64,000 bases of DNA, from positions 18,651,634-18,715,633 of the forward strand of contig NC_054081.1 of NCBI RefSeq assembly GCF_017562075.2, read 5' to 3'. Positions 36,801 to 50,578 of the stretch are shown one piece after another (within the stretch, counting starts at the first letter, position 1; every line of letters begins with the position of its first letter). A program made the position numbers and the translations under genes. Source of the stretch: Anopheles merus. Lineage: Eukaryota; Arthropoda; Insecta; Diptera; Culicidae. The notes below the pieces were generated by a model. The model saw only the letters and a list, made by a program, of their open reading frames with translations. It made no database searches and was not told where the DNA came from.

Positions 36801-38886
36801 GCTGCGAGGCCAGCGAAAGAGACACTCAGACAGATTCGTGCGGGAATGGCTTGACGCGTTTGCCATCAATCAGATTCCGTGCAGAAACGTAACTGACCAG
36901 CTCGATCGCAAGAGGATAGTGCGGATCTTTCTTTTTTTTTGCTACACCACAACAACCGGAAAATGTAAACGCGCTTCGTTTTCGATGCTATAGAGTTTAA
37001 TTTTTTTTGTTGCGTTACGTTGTAGAACGGAGCCTCCGGGAAAATCTACACACAGGCAGACGAAAAGCGAACACACGTCTGTTCCGTGTCGGTAATTAAT
37101 TTTTGAATTCCATCGAATTGCGTCCAGCAAACGACGGAGCGTGTGTACCCGCGAGTGAATCCGGTTCGAAGGACCAAAACCAGAGGGTGAGAAAGAACGG
37201 TTGCGCAACTAGTTGCTGCAAGCAATCGTTTCGTGCTTTCGTTTGAGAAGAAGAAGAAGGAGGAATTGAAAGCAAAGCAACAAACATAACAAACAAAAAA
37301 AGAAACTGCACCAATTTCCTTCGTCTGCTGCCGTTTTGGGGCTGTCCTGCTCGACAGTCTCGTTGTCATCGTTCTGGGCAAACAAACGCTTTTCGCGTAC
37401 CCGGTTTGCTTTTCATTTCCGCTCGGAAAGTGATAAGCGTCCGCCGGGAATGGCAATGGAGCATATTTCCCACGTACCACCGTCCCAGATGGTGAGGATT
37501 TCTCGCGCCCGTGCGATTCTTGCACAACCGGACATACTTTGTACTGTAGCGAGCTGTTTTTCCGATAAAGGCGGAATAAGAGAACGAAAGATAGAAAGTG
37601 AAAGACTGAGAGAGTGAAAGAAAGAGAGGGGAAAGAGAAAGCGAAACTGAATGTTTGGACGTACTCGAATGTGCATGTGTAAACACACCGAAGTAAACGA
37701 AGCCGACTTATCGAACTCTCTCTTCCCCGCAGGCTGGAGACAGTTTGTACGACAAAGTAGCACAAAGCACCGAAATGCAGCCCCAATACAGCTTGGAAGC
37801 TACCGTGCGCTGTCTACTCTCTCATGCCCCCGAAAGATAGGCAGTCCGCGCTACAAAACCGCGTCCGATTGGAGTGAAGTTTTTTTTTTGCAATTTCAAA
37901 CGTAATTTCGTCTCTTACCGGAAATGGGAACGAAAGGACGGGTAAACATCACGTCTGCACCGTAAAGATAGTTTCATACCCACGGGGAAAGGTAATTAAT
38001 ATTTTATTTACCCATCTCGAAACGTTCTTTGCAGCACACTAATGTGCACCGCCGTCGCGCGGGTGCCTGCGTGGCGTTGGGTAAGATTAAGAGTACAACG
38101 GGTGTAGTTTACACACTAGCGACAGGCGAGCGTGTGAGCGAGGTTCGTTTGCTAGTTTGTTGCTAGACGACTCCACCCGAAGCTGTCCTAAAGCGATGCG
38201 CGAAATGTGCTACAATGTGCTCAACAGATAGCTTCAGGGGTGGTTTTGGACCGGTGCCTGTTGGACCGTTACGTCGGTCGGTTGTAAGTGCTGTGCTACT
38301 AGTTGCAGCGCGCGGTTTGGCAAACACTGCAGCTCTCGACGTGGCCGGAAGAGATTCGGTGTTTTGCGTTTGCGTCATGCGGCTATTTGCGATGCTTTCT
38401 GGTTTATTTATAATTGGACCAAGCCGCTCCCCTCGCGCCTCCCTCAGTGTCAGGATGGTCCTTCCTCGCCCAAAAGCGCCCGGCAAGAGAAGTCTTTCGG
38501 AAGCCGCATTACTTCGTTTTGCTACCCTAGGAAATTTTTTCTCCAGCGAGTAGTGTTACTGTGAGTGCTTTTCCGATTTTATTTGCCCACTTTGATACAT
38601 CCTCGGCATACACTTAGCCAGAGAAACCCCCTTCCCATTCCCCCTCCACTGATTGAAAATTTCCGACGGCGCGTAACGCTGACGTAAAGACGCACACCGG
38701 GACAACCCGCGGCGAAAAGTCCATTACTCAAAAATCATCGAACTTCAAAAACCCTCCTGCCACAACGCAGCATATCTCGGTATCCATTATCCTACTGACG
38801 GTGTTGAGGGTCTATTACACTTCCGAAAACAAAAGCCGAAAGCGACAAAAGAACGTACAAGGTATGAGAGAGGAAAGGGAAAGTAG

Positions 38887-38889
<3 letters not shown>

Positions 38890-38919
<30 letters not shown>
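38890..38919. repeat. (GA)n microsatellite
   Basis: About 15 GA units without interruption. Confidence 0.9.
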
Positions 38920-38921
<2 letters not shown>

Positions 38922-41900
38922 CAAATAGAGGAAGAGAGACAATGGACGCGTTTGAGCGATTGCCGTTAATCATCTTACAAACCCTATCGGCTTTAAACAA
39001 CGAACCGTCGGTGTGAAATGGGCCCTAGTGCTCTCGGTCTGTCCCAGTTTTCAAAGGAAAACGGTCGCGTCGATTGCTGTACGGATAGCCTACTATTCCG
39101 GCGCGACGTGGGATGAGCAGCGCCAACTATCCGTGTCACGCCATCTCGGTCGGCCAACGAGCTGCGAGTCAATCGAACGAGGAGCGCGTTGATTAAATGC
39201 TTTCTTTCAGTAACCCTGCATCCGCCTCCCTGCTTGTACCCCTTTTTTGCTAAATCCAGCTACACAAAAAGCATGCTCTCCCCCGCCCTAAAACTACATT
39301 GCAGCACCTTTAGGCACTTTCACCCGGGAATGAGAACTATTGCCAAGTCTGTCACTTTTCCAGTGAGCGGGATAAAAGCAAACGGGCTACCCTTCATTGC
39401 TCCCATGCCATCCTTACACTGATACACACACACACATACACGCATGACAGCCACTAGCTTTCGTGCTGCTATTTTAATCATCTATAATTAATGTGTCAAT
39501 AGTGGCTTCCGTTCTGTGAACCGTTTGCCTCGCGGGCACTCTGTTCACTCCCAGCCGAAAAAGGGCAGAACACAAGTAAATCACTACTTCAACCACCCAC
39601 ATTCACCGTGACCGTGCGTTCCGTGACTCTGCTCGGGTACGGTTAGTGTGCCAAAAAGTTTCGAGAAAAAGGAACCCCCGGTTTTCCATAAAGTCCCATT
39701 TTTCGTCACCCCAAACCCTTGTGTGCGCACGGCGTGGCGGGTAATATTTTAATGCGGTGGCGGGAAACCGACACCACAAAGGCGGCGCACCACGCAGGGG
39801 GGAAACTTTTCAGCTACAGCCATAAAATTAATTACCCATACGAAGCACACACACACACACGCTCATTGGTGGTACATCATCATCATTCAATGGCGTTGCC
39901 CGTTTGTTGGGGAAAAATCCGTCAAATCCGTCTTCTTTGGACCTTTTGATCCCTCTTTCGGTGTTTTGCTGGGCAAACGGGTTGATGATGCCAAGCCAAA
40001 TACGCATATACACACACACATGCTGAATTAGCATAATTATACCTTTCGGAAGCGCTCTCGATCACAGATTGGGTATGTGATGGTGATGGCGATGGCAATC
40101 CTTCTTTTTAGGCTTTTCGGTACCGTTTGTAGAAAAGAAAAGAAGAAGGTTTGCGACGACACATCGCCACGTAAGTAATTACATGTGGATTAGCGGGTTC
40201 CCGTTTATCCGATAATTGCATTTCACACACACACACATGCACACACACACACGCACATGAATTTTCCATTACACCTTCGACCGTGCATAGTAACGGAAGC
40301 GAAGGGTTTCTTATCTTTTCCGGTCATGCTTGGCCTTTAACGGGAAAGAAACGAAGTATAACAGCAAAGGTGATGGGTGCTATTTTGCATAAATGTGTCT
40401 TGTTTTGCCCATTCTTCCAGATCATCCAGAGCTCCTACCGCCTGAAGGGAGCATTTTGCTTGTAGCACGATTTTGGATAATGCAACCAATTCTGGCGGGT
40501 TTCTGCGTCATGGCGCGCTTCGATCTCCAGGGGGGTTTAGGGCAGCAAATTTACAATTCCTACTCCCACTCCCCATCGAAGCGGAAAGGTCTTCCTTCAA
40601 AATTCCCTCCCAATGGTAATGGAGAGCCCGGTTTCCAACAACATCTCTATTTATATTTATGGATGTATAAATAAAGCCCGGCGAAAGCGTGTCTGTGGCA
40701 AACTATTTGTTTCCTGTGTGATTCTCCGGGAAATCTTATCATTTCCATTTTTCTTTTATCCTGGTGGAACCAAGAATGAAGAAACAACAAAACAAAAAAC
40801 TGTGTGTAAATAATCAGTTTTTTTTTCATGCGAATTACCATTTTTAAGCGACTTCTTTTTGGCAAAGTGCCCCAGCTACTCCAAGATATTGTTCACTTGC
40901 AGGCATCATGCAGGGTATGGTCATGCATGATTCCGCCGATGCTATCGTCACCTTCTTCGCTTCCGCTCACTTGCTTCATAAGTTTCTTCCTAACGCATCC
41001 TCTTGCTCGTAATGCTGTCAAGTCAGTCCGGTCGTGGTCGAAGTTTGGCCTGTGTGGACAAAAGACGTGGCGCTCGCTTCCGGACGGAATGTCAGGCTCG
41101 TAAGTAAACGCTCGGTACGCGCAGAGGGTGGTACAGGAAGTCGGGTTACTGGGTTAGTTATGTACACTGGAGTGGTTTTTGGAAATGTAGCACCACGAAG
41201 CAGAACAAGACGATACCGTGCACAAGAAGTAGGTGAAACATTCCTTTCCCAACGGTTTCGGACCGACGAATGTTTCGCTCGCTCTGTGTCTTACTGTGGA
41301 CGAGGTTTTCAGGATTTTTCCCCTGGCAAAGAATAACATCCAGCGGAGAGTTACGACCAAAGCGGCAGGCGCAGGGAAGTCGACACTGATACACAGGGCC
41401 AAAAACAAACGATACACCCGTAAAGATAAAAGGACAACAACACAGCCAGAGCAAACAATCTTTTCCTCGCGCACGAAACGAACACCATCCTCCGTCTCTG
41501 GAAAATTCTGCTCGAGAATTCACCACCAGAGGGGAAGGGGCATAGAGTTTGGCTTTTTGGAAGCGCGGGGGAAGCTGGGCACAAACTTCCGCCCCGCTCG
41601 GTGTACGAAGAGGCATTTAATTAATTTCCGACACTTTGCTCGCTTTCGCTCCGAATATCTCCCGACTGTCCGCTCTGGATTGGGGGGCTTGGCTTGTTGA
41701 CTTGTCGGGAGGAACTCCTTATCGGTGGACATATTTATGTCTTCCAGATATTTCTGTCCCCTCCTCTAAGAGCTTTTTTTCTCCTTCTTCAGTTCTCTTC
41801 CACTTCACCTTCATGGTGCGTTTAAAGCCCCCGGAGAAACCCTGTTCTGTGAATTCGGTGCGAAAAAACCGCTCTCTTCAGCAGTGTTTCGGAGCTGGGG

Positions 41901-44900
41901 TTGGGAAAATCCCGTACCAGAATGACTAGCAATCGACGGTGAGCGGTGTGTGGAAACAGATAAGTCGCCCAACAAGCGACAACACTATTAAACTATAAAT
42001 CTTTCCCTTCTATCGGTGGTGCGAGAGAGGGAATGCAGGAGCCCAGCAATGGCTATTGTTTTTGAATGTTCGAACGTGTGGCCTGGAGGATGAATAAACG
42101 AGGGCAAAGGAAAAATAAACACTTCCACCAGTGAGATTGGCGAAAGAATCATTAACCGTGACGGAGTTAGAGCACGCAAAAGGATCTCTCCGAACCTCCC
42201 GGACGATCCCTGGAGAGGAGTGAGGACGTGTGCTAGTTGTTTTCATTAGCGCGCCAACCAACCTGGACATCGATACGGTGGTGGAACGGATACGGTTATC
42301 GCTGCCATCTTCGTACAAAGTGCTACGCTAGACATGAGGCGAAGAAAAAATTCAGGAAATGCTGCAGAAATAGAGGGTCGTATCTCCGTACCCCTCACTC
42401 TCTTTAGGTGAGATGTCAGCGTGCTCGTTCGGTAGGTCTGCTCGGTAGGTGAAAGAAATTGATTATTGGGCTGCTTGTGTGGCGAGCAGGGACGACTTGA
42501 TGGAGGATTATTTGGATGATGGTTGTAATTGAAACTACTTCACCGCACTAACGGGCCCCGGCTCGGATGCTTATTAATGAATCCTGAAGTCGCTACTCTA
42601 TGTATTGCCATTGAACTCGGGTGGACTTTCCGTCAGACAGCTCGATTTGCTGGAGGCCGTGACTAATTCGATGACGTTCCGAAAATCAGCAGCAGGGTCA
42701 GCAGTTTGACTTTGCTGCCTGGCCAGGTTTCACCCCCCTGAAAGGGAGACGATGACGCGGCGAACATGTTCGCCTGTTTTCGGGAGAATATTTAAGGAAA
42801 CGTCCTAATCGTTTTGTTCTTCTAGTGTAGCGTTCTTGTTCGTCTTTATTTTGGTTTTCATCATGAAACTACTATTCCAACGTCCCTCTATACATCTCAC
42901 CCTGGAATGGCGTCTGTTGCTCGTTTCCAATGATATTGAGGTTCGCAAAGCACCGCACCAGTTTATGGAAACCACCTTGTCCAGTGTAAAATGGACAGCT
43001 TGACTGACGCATTACGCACACTCATGCAGGCTCAACGACGTTGTGGAAGCGCCAGCGCCAACCCCTTCCGAGAGGCATTGCTTATCTGTCAATCTATGTA
43101 TACACATAACCCATTTTGCCAACAAACGGTATCCCACTGTGAAGCCAACCTTAGCGGGAATAATGTATCAGGGGCTCGGCAGTCTCGCTACAGTCCAGGA
43201 TTAGGCTCCTACTAAGTTATGCAGCTTCTCCTAATCACCTTGAAGGTTTCGGACGACAAAACCGCAAGCGAGATATATCCGAGCTTTGCTCATTTTGTGC
43301 CATTATTGGAAGGTGACGGAATGGATTACTCGGCTGCTGGGTCTGGTCGCCACTTTCCTTTCCAGTGCGAAATCTCAACCTTTCAAGGATTTGATTCATC
43401 ATTGGGTTGTTTTGTGTGTGTTGAGCGATAATGCGTATCCATACACTCAATCTATCCTGTTGCTCTCTGGGCAGCTTGGTATCTTATGATGCGTTGTGGA
43501 CGCCACCCAGACTTAAGCTGACGGAACCCAAATGAAGTGGAAATACCGGGGTAGATGGGATTTGGGCTGTCACACGCAGATGACGGATAGGACCGGACCC
43601 GAGCGCTCCCGGGTGGTGACAAATTTTCAACTTCACCTCATTCCTCCGACGGATGTAGGATACAGGTCCTCCCGGAGCCCAGCAAGTGTGTGTGCGTATG
43701 TTTTTTGTTTTTGTTATGGTAATGAACAGGACATCCCGACATGCTGGGGAATGGGCTGGGTCCCCATATAATCTAATGTTTGATTAAGTTTGGAAACAAA
43801 TATTAATCTGGATTTCCCAGACTCGAAGAGTAGGGGAAACGACTCCAACAGCTGCCATAACCCGGACGGAGGCGTATCATTACTGCGGCAGGGTGAAAAT
43901 GGACCGAAAAGGAGGTTATTGCGCAAGGTAGACACCGAACCGGACCGACAAAGAGTTGTAAAGTGCACTTTATCTTTCGATCGTTTTGTGCACAACCACC
44001 TGCTGATAATAGACGTCCGCTTCGAAATGATGCATACGGCCAAGACAGTGCCGGGCTCTTCACAGGGGAAAGTGCGGAACACGTTCGATATGATGTGGCC
44101 GACCGATGTTCAACAGCATCGCTCACCAATTATGATAATGCAACGATGATAATTTAACTCCCCATATCCTGAACCCTCGGCAGCTCCACCCAGTCTCTTG
44201 TGTTACTGTTACAGCTTTTCCACTTGGACAATGACCGATTCCGGGTGATTGACCATATGCGAAATGACACTTCTTTGGAGCATGGACCACCGCACCCCCC
44301 ACCCCCGATTGTCTCCCTCCCTTTGAATGGGCTTCCCAAGTTCTGGGGAAGCAGGTGCTCATGAATTTATGGTTGCGCTTAAAATCCAGCTCAACTAAAC
44401 CCGAGATGGCTGTGGCTGTAAAATCCTGCCGAAGTCATTCGACTTGGATTAGTGGTGGTCGGCCGACTTTAGCTCCGGCTGAACAATTATGTTGGGTAAA
44501 CTGTCCAAGCTCTGGCGGTTTGAGGTGAGCTCTGGTGCGTTCAGACATCCTTACAATGGGCTATATGCTCCGAGAGCGGCACAATTGCACTCGGCACTTC
44601 TAATTTCTTCCTCCGCAAGCATTTATAGTCCGTCAACGGCATAATGAGGCAGGCTCTTTATTGATGCTGCTTGCCTACGAGAAGGAAGAACAATCTTTGG
44701 AACCTTTGGGTGCCGCACTAACTGCGCACATTTTACGTATTCGTTGTGTGGCAAACAGCAGCAAAGGATATCTAACACAGCATGACGCATTCTTAGGACA
44801 CGGGGCGAAACAACAACAGGCACGTCTCACGACCGAAAAAGAGCCGAAAGCCATCAGCACGATCAACCACGTCCGATTGATTTCTGATGGCGTGTTTTCT

Positions 44901-47900
44901 ATCTGTGTGTGGGTGTATGCGATTTGTAGAGTAAGAAGTGTTGCAGAAGCTTACCATCAGTGATGAATTCTCCAGCAAATTCTAATCAAAGGCTGAATGC
45001 AATAGTTGGAGTACCAAGCGATGATGCTCGGTAAGAAACTATTTGGGTTTGCCGGGATATTGGCACAAAGATAGAAACCCATTTGTCGGCAATTTGGGTT
45101 GTGCCACGGTGTGAGCTGCCGAAAGATGGACCGTGATGGACGTTTGGATTTTTGTGCTACTGCAAACTGGGCGCAGGTGTCCTCTCATATTCGTCAATCA
45201 GAAAACAGACGAAACAGCATGGGCCTGTCACGTGCGGGGGGTGGAGTACTCGCTGCAATAAAACTAAAAGGCTACTGATGGACGAAATGCTGATGTTACT
45301 CGTGTCCGCACCGAAACAGGTGTGTGACGCAGTGGATTGACGACGATCTTTTGAATGTTGGGACTGGATGAACTCCGTTCATGGGGACCGTTCAATCCCA
45401 AAATACAGAAGGCGAAAGAAGGCAAGAAAAAAAGAACCTTGGTAGTGGGTCAGGCCAAACGGTTGTAGATTAATTAACGCTTAAAAGGTGGCCTGGCCAA
45501 GCTGTCACTCCAGTTGTGGACGGGACTACATCTCGGCTTCTCCTCTTTCCGAGTATGGATATAAAACACTAGGTCTGTACTTCGGACTTTTTCCAGGGTC
45601 GTCCAGGGCGACGTCTTCTTCCGCAGGTCAACCGGGCGTCAATAAATCGTTCTTGGCATTGCTCCCCGTGCAGGCATTGATTTTAATATAACCTGGGTAA
45701 AGAGGGAGATTTGGTGTAATGTGCACCATCACCACCCCTTGCATCGCTCTCGTAATGTCTTCCAGCTGCGTCTGTTTCCGGAGAGCTCGAGGACGTCCCT
45801 TTTGGATGAGATGACGCCGGACAAAGTGCCGAAAGCTGGTGCACTTGAAACACGTGTAATTATGATGATTCCTTACCGTCGTATCCTTCTACTGCCATAG
45901 ACGAGAGTATATCCTTACCTGGGGAGTAGATTTGATTTTACCTTGCCATGGTTTTGCAAGAAGCTGCGCATAAGAAACGTCTTGAGAGTCGTTGTATTTT
46001 TTTTTTGTTCTTTAGCCACCCCCGGAGAGATGGAAAGCAGTGTTAAAAGAACCAGCAAAAACGTGTCTTTTATTTCGTCTTGTTTCGTTAAAATTCAACA
46101 TTGAGCCGCATATTTACCGGTGCACATTTTTGACAAACACCCACCAAAGAACGCTTTTTCCATTTCGCTAAATGACTGCTGCTTAATACCCCCAGCACAC
46201 TACTAACTACACTTTACCCCTCTCAAGAGTGGTTTCGACCCGGTTTCGTGCTTAAGTATCAACAAATATTTGCACCACAACGGACAGCACTGGAGGGATA
46301 CGGGGGACTTTTTTGTTTTGGTGTTTTGTGTAGTGGAAAAATGGGATTTCCCTCCCCGCGGGGGTGTAGTTCTTTTCGCATTGTGTCCTTGTGTTTTTCG
46401 GCTACACCACTTCAATCATCGTGACCGGAGTAAATCAGCACTTTTTTGTGTGCCGTTCGTAGGACCGCAATTTTTGGAACTTCTTTCTTTATTGCACTTT
46501 GGCCCACGCAACGCATGGAGTACCGGAGTTTCGCGCGTGAAGAGGTTTGAATCTTCCCTTCTGATTTTTTTTCTGTCCCGAACTCTTGACGGTATCGGTT
46601 TTTTTGGCGGCAGGAATTTCGTCAAAACGCTGGCCGGACGGTTCTGTTGCTTAGTCATCCGTCATTATACGGGAACAGCGTTGGCCCTGGCTTGTCTTGG
46701 GCGGTTGTGGCCGGAGTTTGTATATATAAGTGTGTGTGTGCTTTCATTGTTTCCGTTCGCTTCGCTGCTATGCAAAATGCACTGCAGGACAATGCTTGGT
46801 ACACCCGAGGGCACCAAAATACACGCGGAGAAGAGTAGCAGCAGACGACTTAATGGAAACCGAACGCCCTCTAGCCTTTCCCAAAAGGCACTCGAATTCG
46901 CTGGTGTTTTCCTCGTGCTTGTATTGCTATCGAGCGGCTGTCTCTCGAGAAAGAAATACAACAACAAAAATATCTCAACGTCGATTGGGTGGATGAATTA
47001 CTGTTGACACCGGAGCGACCTGGCGAAACGGGCCGGGCGCCTTGTGCTAAAGGTTTCAAGAAGGTGGCAATCATTTCCATGAGCGATTTCGTAATTTAAC
47101 CTCCCCCCCCCACTCCTTCCCTCCACTCCCACTACGGCTCAAACGGAAAGGACAAACGATGCGAAAATAATAGCGAAACTTTATACTCCCAAACAAAATA
47201 CACAAACCGGATGGTCCTTCAGGAACCACCTTTCAGGCTGGCAACAAAGGATGGACAAAGAACATGGCCGGCAGCGCTCCAAAATCTTTAGATGTTGGTG
47301 TCGTTTTCGTCCGTTTCCACCGCACAAGTGCATCAAACAGACAAATCGCGAAGGGTGTCTGTGCGTATGTGTGTGTGTCTAACATGCTGGTCAGCACTTT
47401 CGCGATGGGACATTAACAAAGAAGAAAAGAATTTTTTTAAAGAAAGAGCCGAGAGATAAGGAAAACGAAAGGGCAAGAGGGAAGTGGGGAGCAGTAATTA
47501 CAGTCCAGTTGATTGCAAAATCCATCCACTCCAATAATTCATCCCGTAATCAGCGCTGAAAGCATATTTACGCAACCAACTACCCCCACACACGCACTCT
47601 CACACACACTGACAAAAACACACATGTGGATATGAAAATGCAACAAGAAGTAGAACGTGGGTGGACTGGCAGGTGTTAAAAGGAGAGGAATCATTAAGCA
47701 AGCTCGTGTCTCGCAAAAGTGGGAAGAAAACTGCCATAAATACAAACACACAAGCGCGTGCACGCAAACAAAGAAAAGATAAGACTCTCTTTAAGACGGT
47801 CCAGAGCGTGGAGGCGGAGTGTGCTGAGGACGAAAATCGATTCTGCATCTTAATTGGTGGAATCCACTAGCAGGGGGAGGGGTGGAGGCAGCAGGGTAAG

Positions 47901-48357
47901 GGCAGTGGAATCGATTGCAAATCCCGTTCGGTAGCGTTGCATCACGCACTTGCACAAAATGCGCCTGATTGTATGCAACCCGTTCCACCATTCCACCTTA
48001 AGGAAAGGCAAATGCTTCTTCGGGCAGGGAGGGAGGGCTAAAGGATAAAACCAATCTTCCCAAGGGCAGTGACCGTCAAGATGTATATATGTGTGAACAT
48101 ATATATATATAATGTGTGTGTGACAGTATTTACCCCTTTTTATTCTTCTTTTATAACCTACCTCAACCAGCGAAGAAATGATTGGAAAATCGGGACGAAA
48201 ACGCATCACCACACGCAACGGGGAACGGGAAAAAGCGTTAAGAAAGGCGCGGAATGAAACGGCGAGAAAACGAAATGTTTTTGCTTTGCGAAGGAAACCC
48301 CTTTGGGGGACACCGTTAACGCAAAAAGCAGTTTCCACCCTGCAGAGGGTGTTTGCG

Positions 48358-48381
48358 CGCGTGTGTGTGTTTGTATGTGAG

Positions 48382-48475
<94 letters not shown>

Positions 48476-48509
48476 TGTGTGGTGTGTGTGTGTGTGTGTT
48501 TGTGTGTGT
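48358..48509. repeat. Long (GT)n microsatellite
   Basis: About 150 bp of GT repeats with occasional TATG, GAGC and GG interruptions. On the minus strand it opens long His/Thr-repeat reading frames, and on the plus strand Cys/Val-repeat ones; neither is a gene. Confidence 0.95.
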
Positions 48510-48598
48510 CTTTTTACGAGTAATTATTTCTTTCCAAACTCTCAACCATCCACCACACAAGACGCTCCATCCTGTTTTTCTTGTTTGCGTTTTTTGTG

Positions 48599-48612
48599 CT
48601 CTCTCTCTCTAT

Positions 48613-48684
<72 letters not shown>

Positions 48685-48688
48685 CTCT
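48599..48688. repeat. Long (CT)n microsatellite
   Basis: About 90 bp of CT repeats broken by ATCTCTT and TTCT, 90 bp beyond the long GT tract. Confidence 0.95.
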
Positions 48689-49531
48689 TAAGAAGGGCAA
48701 ATAATGGCGAATGGGGTGTGAAGGAAAGGGGAAGGAGGATAAGGGATAAGAAAAACCAAGGGGCCGATGTATATTGCAATATTTGCATAAAATCTTGCGG
48801 CCGTACCCGGATGCGAACAAAGAAATTAATGCAACGGCCTTCTGCAGCACAAATTCCCCTATTTGAGGTTGCACAGCGCACTCGTGGGGTCATTGCACTC
48901 TGAAGGATCCGGTTCCCTCCTTTCGCATTAATCCTTTCCTTTGGCCTGCGAGCCGGAGCCTGGAGTTGGAGTCGAAACGGCTTTAACGATGGGGAGAGAG
49001 AATAGCTCCGCTTGCCCTTGGTCATGCACAGGTTGCAATTCTATTTTTCCTGCTTCCTGCTTCGCCACCATCCGTAGGCGCACCCGCTAGGTGGTTCTAT
49101 TGTTGCATGCAGCGTACTGCTGGTTCGGAGGCTGGCGAGGTGCATCCATGCGCTAGGTTACTGGGTAAATAGGGCAAACTTTCTGCCACAGCCAAAGGGC
49201 GACCACCGATGTCATGTGTCACGTACACACACAAAGCATAATCAAGGGGGAATTTGTTTTTGTTTTTTTTTTTTAAGCGTGGCAGTGCAGCAGCATTGCA
49301 AACAGGGATTGGGGGAAAAAGTGCAAAGGAATGCACTGTAACGAGCCTGGCAGCGTTGTTGTTGTTATGATGCTTTGGTGTGTTTCGCTCACCCCGCTTG
49401 TCGGCCAGTGTTAACGGATGGCAGGGTTGACAAAATTGCGACGCATTTCGATTCCACTCAAACCTGGATGGGCACAGTGTGTGCTGTCACAAAAGGTGCA
49501 TGCGTTGTTTGTGCAAAAAATGCAATTTAAA

Positions 49532-50167
49532 TGCAGGTATTCCCCGATATACGCCATACTCGATGTACAGGCGGTCCTCGAGATACACGGTACACGTATC
49601 TCGAATTTCCGCGTATTTCGAATCTAGCAAAAATATCACTAATTTTCGTGTAAATTTGCAAGTAAGGAGTGATTTTAGTCACTTAATTAATTGTTTGATA
49701 TGATTCTGACTGAATACAACAGTGATAAATGTTTTGAAATGATTTTAAACATTCAATCAAAAGGGGAATTTCTTGGCATTTTACAATTAATCTGTCATAT
49801 CAGTACAATTTGCTAAAAAACTGTCAAATTTAGAAAACCGCATATCTCCGAATCCGCGTATAAGAGGTACCGTGTATCTCGGAAACTACCTGTACGCGAT
49901 GTTCTTAATTTGGCAATTTTTAAAACAAATTGTACTGATTTGACAAATATCAAATGCAAAATAAATTCTCTTTTGGTCGAATTTTAAATCCCATTGTAAA
50001 AGGTTCAAAATTGTAGTATTCAGTTGATATCAGATCAAATATCTAATTTAGTGGCTAATACCAACCATTTCAAGCAAATTATACAAAAATTTGCATTAAT
50101 TTGAAAACCTTGAAATTTGACTTACGCTAAAATTCGAGATAATAGCGTGTATCGGGAAATACCTGCA
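49532..50167. mobile_element. 636 bp foldback MITE with a nested inverted repeat
   Basis: Outer ends are inverted: TGCAGGTATTCCCCGATA at 49532 and TATCGGGAAATACCTGCA ending at 50167. The inner flanks (about 49690-49840 against 49915-50060) are long imperfect reverse complements, so much of the element can fold on itself. A second related inverted pair lies inside but off centre: GTACAGGCGGTCCTCGAG at 49565 and CTCGGAAACTACCTGTAC ending at 49895, both extended by ATACACGGTAC or its complement. No transposase is present and no clear target duplication was found. Confidence 0.7.
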
Positions 50168-50217
50168 CATATTTAGTAGTAGAATTTCTTCTTATCTTAT
50201 CAGAACATTTCAAAGTA

Positions 50218-50576
50218 GAGTGGAGCGCCGTTTATCCGGATAACTTTTATCCGTCTATCTGTTTATCCGTGCTGTTGAGACATGACAGTTCAATACATGG
50301 TTGGCATTGCATGCTGAGGAGGATATTTGAAATAATGGTAATCAGAGCATATTGCCATAACAAAAAATATAAATCTATAAATTATGTCACATTTCCAATG
50401 TTATCATTTCAAAAACATGAGCTTATAAAATCTGCCTAGAATTTTCCCGAGTATAATAAAAATAAATTAAAAAAAGGAATTTGTGATAAAACATAAACTT
50501 TGACTCAATGTCAATGTTATTCGAGTATCCGGGCGAGGTCCTGTCCCGATGAGCCCGGATAAACCGCGCTCCTTTG
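50218..50576. mobile_element. pogo/Tigger-like MITE, 359 bp
   Basis: The left end GAGTGGAGCGCCGTTTATCC and the right end (read inverted) CAAAGGAGCGCGGTTTATCC match at most positions, suggesting an ancestral CAGTGGAGCGC terminus. TA flanks both ends (50216-50217, 50577-50578). The CAGT-type terminus, TATCCG motifs and TA target duplication are typical of pogo-class nonautonomous elements. It lies 50 bp from the preceding palindromic element. Confidence 0.65.
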
Positions 50577-50578
50577 TA

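Larger units (their letters stand above)
34000..49500. other. Transposon-poor noncoding block
   Basis: About 15.5 kb of base-balanced DNA without recognisable transposons. It contains microsatellites (38890-38919, 48358-48509, 48599-48688) and TTAATTAA-like motifs (34893-34907, 41615-41627, 45468-45478). Reading frames of 236-246 codons at 37046-37786, 46270-47007, 47850-48560 and 48178-48903 are judged spurious. No coding exon is supported. Confidence 0.45.

Noticed and set aside
37046..37786. 246-codon minus-strand open frame
   Set aside because: It comes from GA-rich DNA whose complement encodes Ser/Phe/Leu runs; no recognisable motif.
40400..40674. Exon starting after CCCATTCTTCCAG at about 40422
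   Set aside because: The acceptor looks good, but the following frames lack a convincing donor or protein similarity, and one frame stops after 15 codons.
46270..47007. 245-codon plus-strand open frame
   Set aside because: T-rich, Phe/Leu/Cys-heavy translation without domain resemblance, no splice or leader context; likely chance.
47850..48903. Open frames of 236 and 241 codons on opposite strands
   Set aside because: They are kept open by GT and CT dinucleotide tracts, which contain no stop codons.
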